This document shows positions 1-7,630 of a DNA stretch of 20,646 bases, piece after piece. The notes beneath the pieces were generated by a model. That model made no database searches. It had not been told where the DNA came from and saw nothing but the letters and a program-made list of their open reading frames with translations. The stretch's first letter is position 1. Each line of letters starts with the position of its first letter. The DNA lies in assembly GCA_046539045.1 (NCBI GenBank), contig JBKHHU010000043.1, positions 1 to 20,646 on the forward strand. The letters run 5' to 3'. Made by a program: the position numbers and the translations under genes. This DNA comes from JBKHHU01 sp046539045. Lineage in GTDB: Bacteria; Planctomycetota; Phycisphaerae; SM23-33.

Positions 1-105
1 AGACACACCGTCGTTTTCACCTGCAACAAGCCGATGGACATCACGCCACCTCTCTCGGGAGTCGCTCGTTAGCTATACAACCGCCAAATCGCGGCTCTGG
101 ACCGC
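1..105. other. Window edge, ambiguous partial coding sequence
   Basis: Two readings compete. On the plus strand, frame 1 is open from the edge to a TAG at 70-72 and would be the last 23 residues of a protein (ending PPLSGVAR), converging on the dehydrogenase. On the minus strand an ATG at 41-39, preceded by an AGAGAGGTGG purine stretch, opens a frame (MSIGLLQVKTTVC) running off the edge in the same direction as the dehydrogenase. Both have high G/C at third positions, so I cannot choose between them from this fragment. Confidence 0.3.
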
Positions 106-1137
106 TCAAATCTGGATCATCGCCTTTACTGCGTTGTCTTTGTAATCTGCGACGATCTCGAAAGCCTCATTGGTCTGATCCAGCGTGAAATGGTGGGAGA
201 CCATCGGATCAAGGTCGACCTGGCCCGAGGCAACCAGCTCGATCGCCGGCTGGACCATATCGTTCTGACGGCGGACCGGCTGGAGCGTCAATTCGTGTCG
301 GCGGACGTAGTTCATGTCGAAGCAGGTCCTGCTGTTTTCGTTGATCCCGACGAGCATGAGTTTCCCGCCGGGGCGTAGCGCTATGGTTCCCTGATCGACC
401 GTTTCGGGCTGGCCCGCACACTCGAAGATAATGTCGAACCCGAGCGACATCTCCCGGCTGAACGTTTGAAGCACGTCGATCTCGCCGGCATTGGCCGCCC
501 AGTCGGCACCCATCCTCTTGGCCAGTTCGACGCGGTTGTCCAGCAGGTCGGTCTGGTAGACGGTGCAGTCGCCGGCGGCCTTACAGGCGGCCAGCACGCT
601 GAGCCCGATCGGACCGGCACCCAGAATGGCGATATTCTTGCCCTCGGTCGAGCCGGCAAGGTGCTGGGCCCACATCGCGATCGAGAACGGCTCGACCAGC
701 ACGGCCTGGTCGTCGGTCACTTCATCGGGAACGGGAAACAGGCATCGCTCGGGAAGCACCAGGTACTCCGAAAGAGACCCCGCTACCTGTCCGGGGCAGC
801 CGAGGAACTTCTGCTTCCGGCAGGTGTGGATCCTGCCGCTCTTGCACTGATCACACTCGGTACAGTTGATCAGCGGGTCGACGGCCACTCGCCGGCCCGG
901 CTCCAGCTTCGAGGCGGGGCCGGATTCCACAACCGTCGCGGCGCACTCGTGGCCGACAACCCACGGGAACTCCACCACCTGCGCACCGATCTGCCCGTCC
1001 TTATAGTAGTGCATGTCGCTGCCGCACACGCCGACAACGTCGATCCGCAGCAGGACATCGTCGTCATTCTCGATCTTCGGCTCCGGCACATCACGGAGCT
1101 CGACCTGGCGGATGCCGGTCAGGAAAGCAGCTTTCAT
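106..1137 (-). CDS. Zinc-dependent medium-chain dehydrogenase (sorbitol/L-iditol dehydrogenase-like)
   Basis: A 343-residue NAD(P)-dependent oxidoreductase of the MDR superfamily that should oxidise a polyol or secondary alcohol in the cytoplasm. Visible catalytic-zinc residues are Cys38 (in GVCGSDMHYY), His63-Glu64 (GHE) and Glu149. The structural-zinc lobe has Cys92, Cys95, Cys98 and Cys106. The Rossmann motif GAGPIG is at 173-178, and Asp197 at the end of the next strand suggests NAD over NADP. Length is normal for the family. The frame stays open far upstream, but the start at 1137 is preferred because the family N-terminus (MKAAFLTG) begins there with an AGAAAGG ribosome-binding site just upstream. 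The GVCGSDMHYYKDG signature is typical of sorbitol/xylitol dehydrogenases, but substrate cannot be fixed from sequence. It is divergent from the HEAT lipoprotein gene, and no partner sugar genes are in view. Confidence 0.93.
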   Translation of the reverse strand: MKAAFLTGIRQVELRDVPEPKIENDDDVLLRIDVVGVCGSDMHYYKDGQIGAQVVEFPWVVGHECAATVVESGPASKLEPGRRVAVDPLINCTECDQCKSGRIHTCRKQKFLGCPGQVAGSLSEYLVLPERCLFPVPDEVTDDQAVLVEPFSIAMWAQHLAGSTEGKNIAILGAGPIGLSVLAACKAAGDCTVYQTDLLDNRVELAKRMGADWAANAGEIDVLQTFSREMSLGFDIIFECAGQPETVDQGTIALRPGGKLMLVGINENSRTCFDMNYVRRHELTLQPVRRQNDMVQPAIELVASGQVDLDPMVSHHFTLDQTNEAFEIVADYKDNAVKAMIQI

Positions 1138-1394
1138 GGGAACCTTTCTCTCGGTCAGAGAACTATGGATTAATGCGGCTTCGGAAGGTAAGCATTGTAT
1201 ATCGAAACGCTGCGCGGAACCAGATACATTCATCTGATCGCCCCTCCCGACCCGCGTCGGGGGCCGTTCTGGCGGGCGTGGCTGCCGGTTCCAGCCAAAA
1301 CGGGACAGAACCCACCACCGGTCCGGTGTGTTACAGGGATATCGACGGATTGACCCAGCCCCCGCGGGCACGACTTTTGTGGAGACGAAAAAGC

Positions 1395-3647
1395 ATGACG
1401 CTTCGGAAACTGATGCCGTATGTCGTGGTGATAGCTGCCGCCGCAGCGATGCTGCCTGCCTGCGGAGAAAAAACCGAGCGCGAACAGAAAATCGACCAGT
1501 TGCTGGAGAGGCTCGAAGACCGCGATAAGGATGTCCGGGTCGACGCGGCGGAGGAACTCGGAAGAATGCGAGCAACCGAGGCCGTGTCGAAACTGTCGGC
1601 CAAGCTCGGCGACAAGTCATTGCTCGTCCAGGTTGCCGCTGCCGAGGCTCTCGGACGCATCGGTGACGCCCGCGCCGTGCCCGCGCTGATTGCAAGACTC
1701 GGTGACGAGCAATGGCGGATAAGGCAGGCTGCCGCCCGCGCACTGAGCAACTTTAAGTCTCCCGACATCAAGACCGCCCTGCTGGAAACCCTGAAGAACG
1801 ATGAATACCAGGCGGTCAAGATGGCCGCCGCCCGGAGCCTGCTGCCGTACGGGCCTGAGATGGTCGAGCCTATGCTGGAACTTCTGGACTCCCCGGACAA
1901 TGACACCCGTCAGGCGGCTGCCGACCTCCTCGGGCGGCTGGGCGATGAACGGTCGGTGCAGCCGCTGCTGGAGAAGATGTCCGCATCCGAGCCACCCGTC
2001 GCCATCTCCTGCATTGACGCACTGGGCAAGCTTCGGCACCCCGACGCGCTGCCGAAACTCGTCCAGGCCATGGACAGCAAAAACGACGGGATACGCAAAG
2101 CTGCCGTCACTGCCGTGGCCCGCTACGGGTCCCTGGCGATCGACGACCTCCTGAAAGCCGTGCAGAGCAAGCGCAGCCGCATTCTTCGCGAATCCGCCGC
2201 CACGGCGCTTTGCGAGATGGACGACCCCGCGGTGGTCCCCGCACTGCGAAAACTGCTGGAAGGACGAGAGTTCCGCAGCCACCACATGAGCATCGTCAAG
2301 AGTCTGGAACAGTTCGAAACCCCCGCCGCCAACCGGGCATTGGCACTGGCATTGAAATCCCAGTCCAAGGATACCCGTCAGCGGGCGGCCGACATTCTCA
2401 TCAAGCGGAAAAGCGAGTCGGCCGTAAAAGCTCTGGCGGAGCTGGCCGGCGACGAGTCGATGCAGACCAACGCCCGCACCGCTGCCATCCAAACCCTTGG
2501 CAGAATCGGCAGCACGGAAGCCTTAGACGTCGTGGCCAACCTGACGAAGGTACAGAATCCGCATGTCAGGCTCAAAGCCGCCCAGCGACTGGCCATGGTC
2601 AAAGACGAGCGGGCGCTGAAACCTCTTCTGGATCTTCTCAAGCACGCCGACGAGAAAATCCGCATCTACGCCGCCGACGGATTGGGCGACCTGGGCGACA
2701 AGCGAGCCGTGGACCCGCTGATCAAGGCCCTGGAAGACAAATCGACCGAGGTCGCCATCGAGGCAGCCACCGCGCTGGCGAAATTCCAGGAGCACCGCGC
2801 CACGTCCGACCTGCTCAAGGCCCTGGAGAGAACGAAAAAGTGGTCGGACCGGCTTCACCTGATCAGCGCCTTGGGTGTCATGGGCGACCCGGAGGCAGGG
2901 CCCACGCTGGTCAAGATCGCCAGGAACGAACGCTATCACACTCGCTTGAATGCGATTGTCGCCCTCGGTCGCGTCAAATATCAGCCGGCGATCCCGGTGC
3001 TCAAGAAGATCCTGCAGAACGAGGACGAAGACCGTGACGACAGAATCCGGGCAGCCCAGGCTCTGGCGCAGATCGATCCGGATACCGCGCCTGCTCTGAT
3101 CCGGCAGTTGGGCCACCAGGACCTCTCGCTTCGGCGAGCGGTGGCCAAGGCGCTGGTCAGCACGGGCATGCCGACAGCGCCGCACCTGGTCGACGCCCTC
3201 GCCGACGAGGACGAAGGCGTCGTTCAAGGCGCTGCCCAGTGCCTGATCGGGCTGGGGCCGGAAACCGCGCCACTGCTGCTCAAGGCCCTGGAGCGAACCG
3301 ACTCCAAGGCTCCCGCCTACGCCGCCCGCGTGCTGGTGGATCTCAACCAGCGGCAGGCGATTCCCGTACTCATCGAATGCGCCGACGCCGAAGACCCGTT
3401 CGTCCGCGGATCGATTCTGTGGGCTCTCGGACAGTTCGCCACGCCCAAGGCCTTCGACCTGTTCAAGGAGAACCTCGATCACGAAGCCCCCTACGTCCGC
3501 GCCACGGCCGCCCGGGGCCTCGGTCAGCTGCCCCGCGAAGACGCTATCCCCCTGCTGGAACAGATAGCGAAGAACGACGAAAACGAGGAAGTCCAGCAAA
3601 CCGCGCAGAAGGCGATCAAAAACATCCAACTGCTGACCAAAGGCTGA
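1395..3647 (+). CDS. HEAT-repeat lipoprotein
   Basis: A 750-residue protein. Residues 1-22 form a lipoprotein signal peptide with lipobox LPAC, so Cys23 would be lipidated and the mature protein anchored on the membrane outside the cytoplasm. From about residue 28 to the end it is a continuous array of roughly 31-residue HEAT/PBS-lyase-type repeats (about twenty), each with an alanine-rich helix such as DVRVDAAEELGRM or VQVAAAEALGRIGD followed by a 'RAVPALIA.L' helix. HEAT solenoids are protein-binding scaffolds; there is no enzymatic domain. The frame is open well upstream, but the ATG at 1395 is chosen because the signal peptide starts there and GGAG lies about ten bases upstream. Long HEAT-repeat proteins are common in Planctomycetota. 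The binding partner is unknown and neighbours give no hint. Confidence 0.9.
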   Translation: MTLRKLMPYVVVIAAAAAMLPACGEKTEREQKIDQLLERLEDRDKDVRVDAAEELGRMRATEAVSKLSAKLGDKSLLVQVAAAEALGRIGDARAVPALIARLGDEQWRIRQAAARALSNFKSPDIKTALLETLKNDEYQAVKMAAARSLLPYGPEMVEPMLELLDSPDNDTRQAAADLLGRLGDERSVQPLLEKMSASEPPVAISCIDALGKLRHPDALPKLVQAMDSKNDGIRKAAVTAVARYGSLAIDDLLKAVQSKRSRILRESAATALCEMDDPAVVPALRKLLEGREFRSHHMSIVKSLEQFETPAANRALALALKSQSKDTRQRAADILIKRKSESAVKALAELAGDESMQTNARTAAIQTLGRIGSTEALDVVANLTKVQNPHVRLKAAQRLAMVKDERALKPLLDLLKHADEKIRIYAADGLGDLGDKRAVDPLIKALEDKSTEVAIEAATALAKFQEHRATSDLLKALERTKKWSDRLHLISALGVMGDPEAGPTLVKIARNERYHTRLNAIVALGRVKYQPAIPVLKKILQNEDEDRDDRIRAAQALAQIDPDTAPALIRQLGHQDLSLRRAVAKALVSTGMPTAPHLVDALADEDEGVVQGAAQCLIGLGPETAPLLLKALERTDSKAPAYAARVLVDLNQRQAIPVLIECADAEDPFVRGSILWALGQFATPKAFDLFKENLDHEAPYVRATAARGLGQLPREDAIPLLEQIAKNDENEEVQQTAQKAIKNIQLLTKG

Positions 3648-3711
3648 TCCAGGCACGCTTAGCCTGCGCCCTTCCGCTGCTCAACCTGAAAGGCTGACAG
3701 ATGTAAAGCGA

Positions 3712-3744
3712 AGGATCAATCGCGGTCGTCTCGCGATTGATCCT
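3712..3744. terminator. Perfect 13-bp stem hairpin after the HEAT lipoprotein gene
   Basis: AGGATCAATCGCG at 3712-3724 pairs perfectly with CGCGATTGATCCT at 3732-3744 across a 7-base loop. It lies 65 bases after the lipoprotein stop. There is no T-tract on either side, so it is not a canonical intrinsic terminator, but position and symmetry fit transcript termination or 3'-end protection. Confidence 0.5.
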
Positions 3745-3769
3745 GACACATGATGGGGCTTCTCACAGC

Positions 3770-3849
3770 AGGCTGAAGGCCTGCGATAGAGCATTTGCGT
3801 ATTGGCAACGACCTCCGCCGGCGCACCATCTATCGCAGGCCTTCAGGCT
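3770..3849. repeat. Long inverted repeat between convergent genes
   Basis: The arm at 3770-3790 is the reverse complement of 3829-3849 at 20 of 21 positions, with a 38-base spacer. Each arm itself contains the palindrome GAAGGCCTTC or its half (GGCCTGCGATAG core). It lies between the convergent HEAT and membrane-protein genes. It could be a bidirectional terminator or a small palindromic mobile repeat. Nothing else in the window matches it. Confidence 0.6.
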
Positions 3850-3931
3850 GCCTACCACGTCAGAACCCTCAAAAGGTGTGGATTTGCTGTCCGACGTCGC
3901 GGCCTCGCCTGCGGATACGAGCTTCCGCACC

Positions 3932-4714
3932 CTACCCGACATCGGCCGCCTCCGCGGCCACCTGCTCCTGATACTCCCTGCCCTGCTGGATCGCTCGTTT
4001 CAGTCGGATGCCGGTGAGGATGACCAGCACGCCCAGAATCGCCCGGCAGAGGGTCGACACCGAAGAAGCCATCCCGGCTATCTGGTAAATCCCGCTGGGT
4101 CCCGACATTGTTCTATCGGTGATCAGCCGCCACGCCATTTCGATTTGCCCCGCGATCAGGGGCAGTCGGCCCAGCAATGCCAACCCGCCCAGAATCAGAA
4201 CCATCCAACCCATTGCATGGCCGTACAACATCCTGGAGAAACGAAACACCAGCCAGAACAGAAGTGCAGCCACGATCAATCCGCCGAACGTCCCCAGCAC
4301 GTTTGCCAGCATCATCACACCGGGACCGGCGAGAAAATCCATCATCGTCAACGCTATGAGCATCAGATGGACGGCAACTCCCAGCAACAGTAACGCGCGG
4401 ACTATCCACCGAAGGCTCGGCCGCTGGAATGAGCCCGATAGAACCCATGCCACAACCAGGTACCCAAGACTCCACACTACTGCCCCCGCGATCGCCCACC
4501 TCAGGTGATAGTTGCCCGCAATCGCCTTGGGGCTCATCATCCGGCTGAGCCGGAACCACCCGACATATCGGATGACTCCGGCAAAGAGCACTCCACCGTA
4601 GAGAATCAGCGCGATATGCGTGAATCTGGAGATGCGCAGCGACCGCCGGCCGGACGGCTCTGCGGTAGATGGGTCGGTCTCAAACGACACCGGCGGAGGT
4701 ACGGTCTGGTCCAT
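3932..4714 (-). CDS. Six-helix membrane protein of unknown function
   Basis: A 260-residue integral membrane protein that I do not recognise. After a Pro/Ser-rich hydrophilic N-terminus of about 28 residues, hydrophobic segments lie at roughly 31-50, 72-92, 103-125, 133-157, 168-188 and 216-236. A charged C-terminal tail (KRAIQQGREYQEQVAAEAA) follows. No transporter, enzyme or signalling motif is visible. The start at 4714 is preferred over an upstream in-frame start because AAAAGGAGA lies about ten bases upstream. It appears monocistronic, converges on the HEAT lipoprotein gene, and has a degraded gene upstream. Coding is supported by the length and by consistent hydrophobic patterning; function is open. 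Confidence 0.75.
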   Translation of the reverse strand: MDQTVPPPVSFETDPSTAEPSGRRSLRISRFTHIALILYGGVLFAGVIRYVGWFRLSRMMSPKAIAGNYHLRWAIAGAVVWSLGYLVVAWVLSGSFQRPSLRWIVRALLLLGVAVHLMLIALTMMDFLAGPGVMMLANVLGTFGGLIVAALLFWLVFRFSRMLYGHAMGWMVLILGGLALLGRLPLIAGQIEMAWRLITDRTMSGPSGIYQIAGMASSVSTLCRAILGVLVILTGIRLKRAIQQGREYQEQVAAEAADVG

Positions 4715-4803
4715 GGGCGGAAGTCTCCTTTTGCGGCCATCCTCGCCGAAAAGGTACTTCGGAGCAAGACGTTGCCTCCACAATCAGTTCCCGCCCCGAA
4801 ATT

Positions 4804-5020
4804 TCACTTTAATGGATCATCCTCCCCCAGCGTTTCCAGATCCGCAAGGTCTCTGGTTCGCCCCGAAGCTCGCTTGTTCTTTCTGAACTCCGCCATTCCC
4901 AGAACGGATATGCTCAAGTCGCCCATCTTTACGAGCTTCAGACCAGCTGACCTGGTCAATGGACGTCAGGATATCGACTCGCTGTGGAGGACGGTCGAGC
5001 CGCGATAGCCGCCCGAATCC
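4804..5020 (-). pseudogene. Frameshifted, 5'-truncated nucleotidyltransferase-like (DUF6036-type) remnant
   Basis: Two minus-strand frames join into one recognisable C-terminal half. The frame covering about 5020-4930 reads PPQRVDILTSIDQVSWSEAR. A second frame from about 4925 down to the TGA at 4806-4804 reads SISVLGMAEFRKNKRASGR and then RDLADLETLGEDDPLK. Small stand-alone nucleotidyltransferases of this family (about 150 residues) typically end with a 'PP.RIDLLTSI.GV.F.EAW' block, then 'V.VL.L.DLI.NKRA.GR.KDLADLE.L'. The match in order and spacing is strong. A one-base indel near the C run at 4922-4924 would restore the frame. The N-terminal half with the catalytic GS...D.D motif is not present upstream, where stops interrupt. 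I infer a decaying gene; a sequencing error could explain the frameshift but not the missing 5' half. Confidence 0.55.
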
Positions 5021-5087
5021 TCAGCGATAGCTGCTGCTGCCGGCCATAGAACAAAGAAGATCGCAAGAGTTTGAAGGTGAGCGACGC

Positions 5088-5339
5088 ATGGGAGACTCCC
5101 GTAAGTGTACTCAGGACAGGGGTATCGACTTTACCGTAGAACCCTGCAAGGCGTCGATGGTTCCGCACGGGCGCTGAAGATCAATCGCCTATTGGACAGG
5201 ACGCAGCCGCTTTTGTACCCTCTCTTGCTCCGAGAACGTGCAGAAGGGGCTGGTCGACTGCCCATTCGGTACTGCCAGCAAAGACGACGCGGATCGCTAC
5301 GATATCGACGCCGATTCGAGTATCATGATCCGGGACTGA
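5088..5339 (+). other. Cys-containing open stretches in one frame, interrupted by TGA
   Basis: An ATG at 5088, preceded by GAAGGTGAG, opens 29 codons (MGDSRKCTQDRGIDFTVEPC...) to a TGA at 5175-5177. The same frame then continues open for 53 codons to a TGA at 5337-5339, ending DDADRYDIDADSSIMIRD. The second piece has protein-like acidic composition and mostly G/C third positions from about 5226, but only a GTG at 5238 as a plausible start. It might be a small gene plus debris, or one decayed gene. I do not recognise any family, and it ends 26 bases before etfB. Confidence 0.25.
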
Positions 5340-5365
5340 CTTGCCCCGGACAGGAAAGACTTTCG

Positions 5366-6163
5366 ATGCGAATTGTCATACCGATCAAACAGGTGCCCGA
5401 AACCAACGCGGTGAAGATGGACCCGGAGACCGGCACGATGATCCGCGAAGGCGTGGAAGCGATCATCAACCCGCTGGACCTCTACGCCATCGAGGCGGGT
5501 CTGCAACTGCGGGAAGCTCACGGCGGGACCGTGACGGTGATTTCCATGGGCCCGCCCAAGGCCAACAAGGCCCTGCGCGAGGCGATGAGCATGGGCTGCG
5601 ACGACGGGGTTCTGCTTTCCGACAAAGCCTTCGCCGGGTCGGATACGTGGGCGACCGCCTACGCCCTGGCCGCGGCCATCCGCGAGTCGGGCGAGTTTGA
5701 CCTGGTATTGTGCGGGGAGCGGGCGACCGACGGCGACACCGGACAGGTCGGGCCGGGAATCGCCGCATTTCTGGACCTGCCCGTCGCGACGTATGTCAGC
5801 AGAATCCAGCAGGCCGGCGATGGGATTCTCCGCGTGACGCGACTGATAGAAGAAGGCTATGAGGTGCTGGAAGTGCTGGGCCCTGCCGTGCTCACCGTGG
5901 TCAAGGAAATCGCCGCGCCCCGCCTGCCGACCCTCCGCGGCAAACAGCGGGCAAAAAAGCAGGATATCCCCGTGCGAACCGCCGAAAGCCTGCAGCTTGA
6001 GCAGGAGAAACTCGGACTTAACGGATCGCCAACGCGCGTGGTCAAGATCCACCGCCCGAGCGTGACCCGCGACTGCCAAATGCACACCGCCACCGACGAA
6101 GAATCTGTGAACCAGGCAGCCGACCGGCTGATCCGGTTCCTGGAGGAAAAGGACCTTCTGTGA
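5366..6163 (+). CDS. etfB: Electron transfer flavoprotein subunit beta
   Basis: A 265-residue EtfB, a full-length match to the family. It starts with the typical MRIVIPIKQVPET and carries the nucleotide-binding segment GERATDGDTGQVGP at about 117-130, followed by the segment leading to PRLPTLRGK (185-193). EtfB forms a heterodimer with EtfA and passes electrons from a flavin dehydrogenase to a membrane oxidoreductase, ferredoxin or quinone. The DGDT.QVGP block and MD.ETGT..REG start resemble EtfBs of the acyl-CoA- and lactate-dehydrogenase-associated (potentially bifurcating) group. The frame is open upstream to 5105, but the ATG at 5366 has AGGAAAG about eight bases upstream and matches the family start. 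The stop overlaps the etfA GTG start by four bases (GTGA), indicating translational coupling. Confidence 0.95.
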   Translation: MRIVIPIKQVPETNAVKMDPETGTMIREGVEAIINPLDLYAIEAGLQLREAHGGTVTVISMGPPKANKALREAMSMGCDDGVLLSDKAFAGSDTWATAYALAAAIRESGEFDLVLCGERATDGDTGQVGPGIAAFLDLPVATYVSRIQQAGDGILRVTRLIEEGYEVLEVLGPAVLTVVKEIAAPRLPTLRGKQRAKKQDIPVRTAESLQLEQEKLGLNGSPTRVVKIHRPSVTRDCQMHTATDEESVNQAADRLIRFLEEKDLL

Positions 6164-7191
6164 ACACCGGCAGCGACATGAAAACAGCGGAACATAGCGG
6201 AATCTGGATTCTCGCCGAGCAGCATGACGGCGCGGTCCAGCGGATCAGCTTTGAGCTGCTGACGCGGGCGCGGCAGCTTGCCGACAAACGCGACGCGCCG
6301 CTCACCGCGGTCATCTTCGGGCACCAGGTCGAGGAGGAAGGTCTGCAGGCCCTGATCCGCTGCGGTGCCGACAGGGTAATTGCCGTGGAAGCCACGGAGC
6401 TGTCGCACTTCCTGCTGGAACCGTATGCCCGATGTTTCCGGAAGCTCATCGAGGAAGACAAGCCCGAGATCATCATCGCCGGAGCGACCACCACCGGCAG
6501 GACGCTCATGCCCTACCTGGCCGTGCAGGTGCATGCGGGACTGACGGCAGACTGCACCGTGCTGGACATCGAGAAGGACACAGGCAACCTCCTGCAGACC
6601 CGTCCTGCCATCGGCGGGAACATTCTCGCGACCATCAAGACGCCCTCCCATCGGCCTCAGATGGCCACGGTGCGTCCACACAGCACCAAACCCGCAGAGC
6701 CCGACGACGGCCGCACCGGTTCCGTCGAGCGACGCGAAGCGCCGACGGATTTGCTGACCTCTCGAATGAAGCGGATCGACTTCCAGCCGGATACCGAACA
6801 GCAAGGCCTGCAGGAGGCCGACCACGTAGTGACGGTCGGACGCGGGATCAAGAAGGCCGACAACATCCCGCTCGCACAGCAGCTTGCCCATCACCTGAAT
6901 GCCGCCCTGGGCGCCTCGCGGGATGTCATCGACCGCGGGTGGTTGAGCTATCCGCACCAGATCGGCCTGTCCGGCAAGACGGTCACGCCGCGTCTGTACG
7001 TGGGCCTGGGTGTGTCCGGCGCGATCCAGCACCTTGCGGGAATGCAGACGGCAGAGACAATCGTAGCCATCAACAGCGACCTCGACGCACAGATCTTCAA
7101 GGTCGCGGATTTCGGCATTGTCGGAGACCTGTTCGAGATCGTCCCCGCAATCAACGAAAAAATGCAGCACCGGCGAACATCCAGTTCCTGA
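6160..7191 (+). CDS. etfA: Electron transfer flavoprotein subunit alpha
   Basis: A 343-residue EtfA that binds FAD and pairs with EtfB. Family blocks seen: AGATTTGRTLMPYLA (108-121), GLTADCT (127-133), LLQTRPAIGGNILA (144-157), then the C-terminal FAD domain with GRGIK (227-231), IGLSGKTVTPRLYVGLGVSG (268-287), HLAGM (291-295), INSD (305-308) and ADFGIVGD (316-323). There is no N-terminal ferredoxin-like CxxCxxC extension of the kind present in Acetobacterium LctC. The GTG at 6160 overlaps the etfB stop and has AAAAGGA about seven bases upstream; an ATG at 6178 is an alternative start with a poor Shine-Dalgarno. The last ten residues (QHRRTSSS) are beyond the usual family end. Confidence 0.95.
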   Translation: MNTGSDMKTAEHSGIWILAEQHDGAVQRISFELLTRARQLADKRDAPLTAVIFGHQVEEEGLQALIRCGADRVIAVEATELSHFLLEPYARCFRKLIEEDKPEIIIAGATTTGRTLMPYLAVQVHAGLTADCTVLDIEKDTGNLLQTRPAIGGNILATIKTPSHRPQMATVRPHSTKPAEPDDGRTGSVERREAPTDLLTSRMKRIDFQPDTEQQGLQEADHVVTVGRGIKKADNIPLAQQLAHHLNAALGASRDVIDRGWLSYPHQIGLSGKTVTPRLYVGLGVSGAIQHLAGMQTAETIVAINSDLDAQIFKVADFGIVGDLFEIVPAINEKMQHRRTSSS

Positions 7192-7216
7192 CCGGTTCGT
7201 ATACGAGGAGAAGCAC

Positions 7217-7552
7217 ATGATCGACCCGGACCAGCTTTCTTACCAGATGCGGCGAACGGCACGGAACATCGCGCTGTATGCGGTGGCGGGGTTCCTTCTG
7301 CTGATTCTGACGCTGGTAGCCCTTATCGCCGCCTTGCCCACGCTGCTCTATGCTCTGCTGATCGTGCTCGGGGCGATCCTGCTGATGGGCGTGGTCGGCG
7401 GGATGGTCAGCTATTTCTACACCCGCCGCATGATCCGCCGGATCCACCAGGGGCTTAACGAGTTCCAGAAGGACTTCGAACGCATGGCCCGCGGCGAGGG
7501 CGATACGCCCCGGCAGAGCAAGCACGTGGATTCCAAGGCCAAGCATGATTGA
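7217..7552 (+). CDS. Small two-helix membrane protein within the Etf/oxidase operon
   Basis: A 111-residue protein with no family I recognise. Two adjacent hydrophobic segments lie at about 18-40 and 42-66 with a very short turn between them, so both termini are on the same side. A basic patch (YTRRMIRRIHQG, 68-79) follows the second helix and indicates a cytoplasmic C-terminus under the positive-inside rule. The tail after residue 80 is charged and hydrophilic (NEFQKDFERMARGEG...). The start is well set: GAGGAG lies seven bases before the ATG. It is 25 bases after etfA and 78 bases before the flavoprotein oxidase gene, all on one strand, so it is probably co-transcribed. I infer a possible role in tethering the soluble Etf/oxidase proteins to the membrane, without direct evidence. 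Confidence 0.72.
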   Translation: MIDPDQLSYQMRRTARNIALYAVAGFLLLILTLVALIAALPTLLYALLIVLGAILLMGVVGGMVSYFYTRRMIRRIHQGLNEFQKDFERMARGEGDTPRQSKHVDSKAKHD

Positions 7553-7630
7553 TTCCGCACACAATGTACCCGACGATGGGCCGGGAACCGGCGATCCCAC
7601 ACAGGCACGCCGCTCCGCGCTGGAACAGAC

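Larger units (their letters stand above)
4715..5365. other. 650-base gap with gene debris between the membrane protein and etfB
   Basis: No intact gene is found here. The left part (4804-5020, minus strand) holds the nucleotidyltransferase-like remnant described separately. The right part (about 5088-5339, plus strand) holds Cys-containing open stretches in a single frame interrupted by TGA. Promoters for the divergent membrane-protein gene and for etfB must lie in this region, but no convincing -35/-10 pair was seen. Confidence 0.5.

Noticed and set aside
1138..1743. Upstream in-frame extension of the dehydrogenase to 545 residues
   Set aside because: The added residues are Arg/Pro-rich with no family match and cross the start of the divergent lipoprotein gene; the family start and ribosome-binding site are at 1137.
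2523..3656. 377-codon open frame antisense to the HEAT lipoprotein
   Set aside because: It is a high-GC antisense shadow: its residues mirror the repeat pattern of the real gene and no start signal or family is visible.
5175..5177. Selenocysteine read-through of the TGA in the Cys-containing frame
   Set aside because: No convincing SECIS-like stem was identified after the TGA and no homology supports it; decay or separate small frames are simpler.
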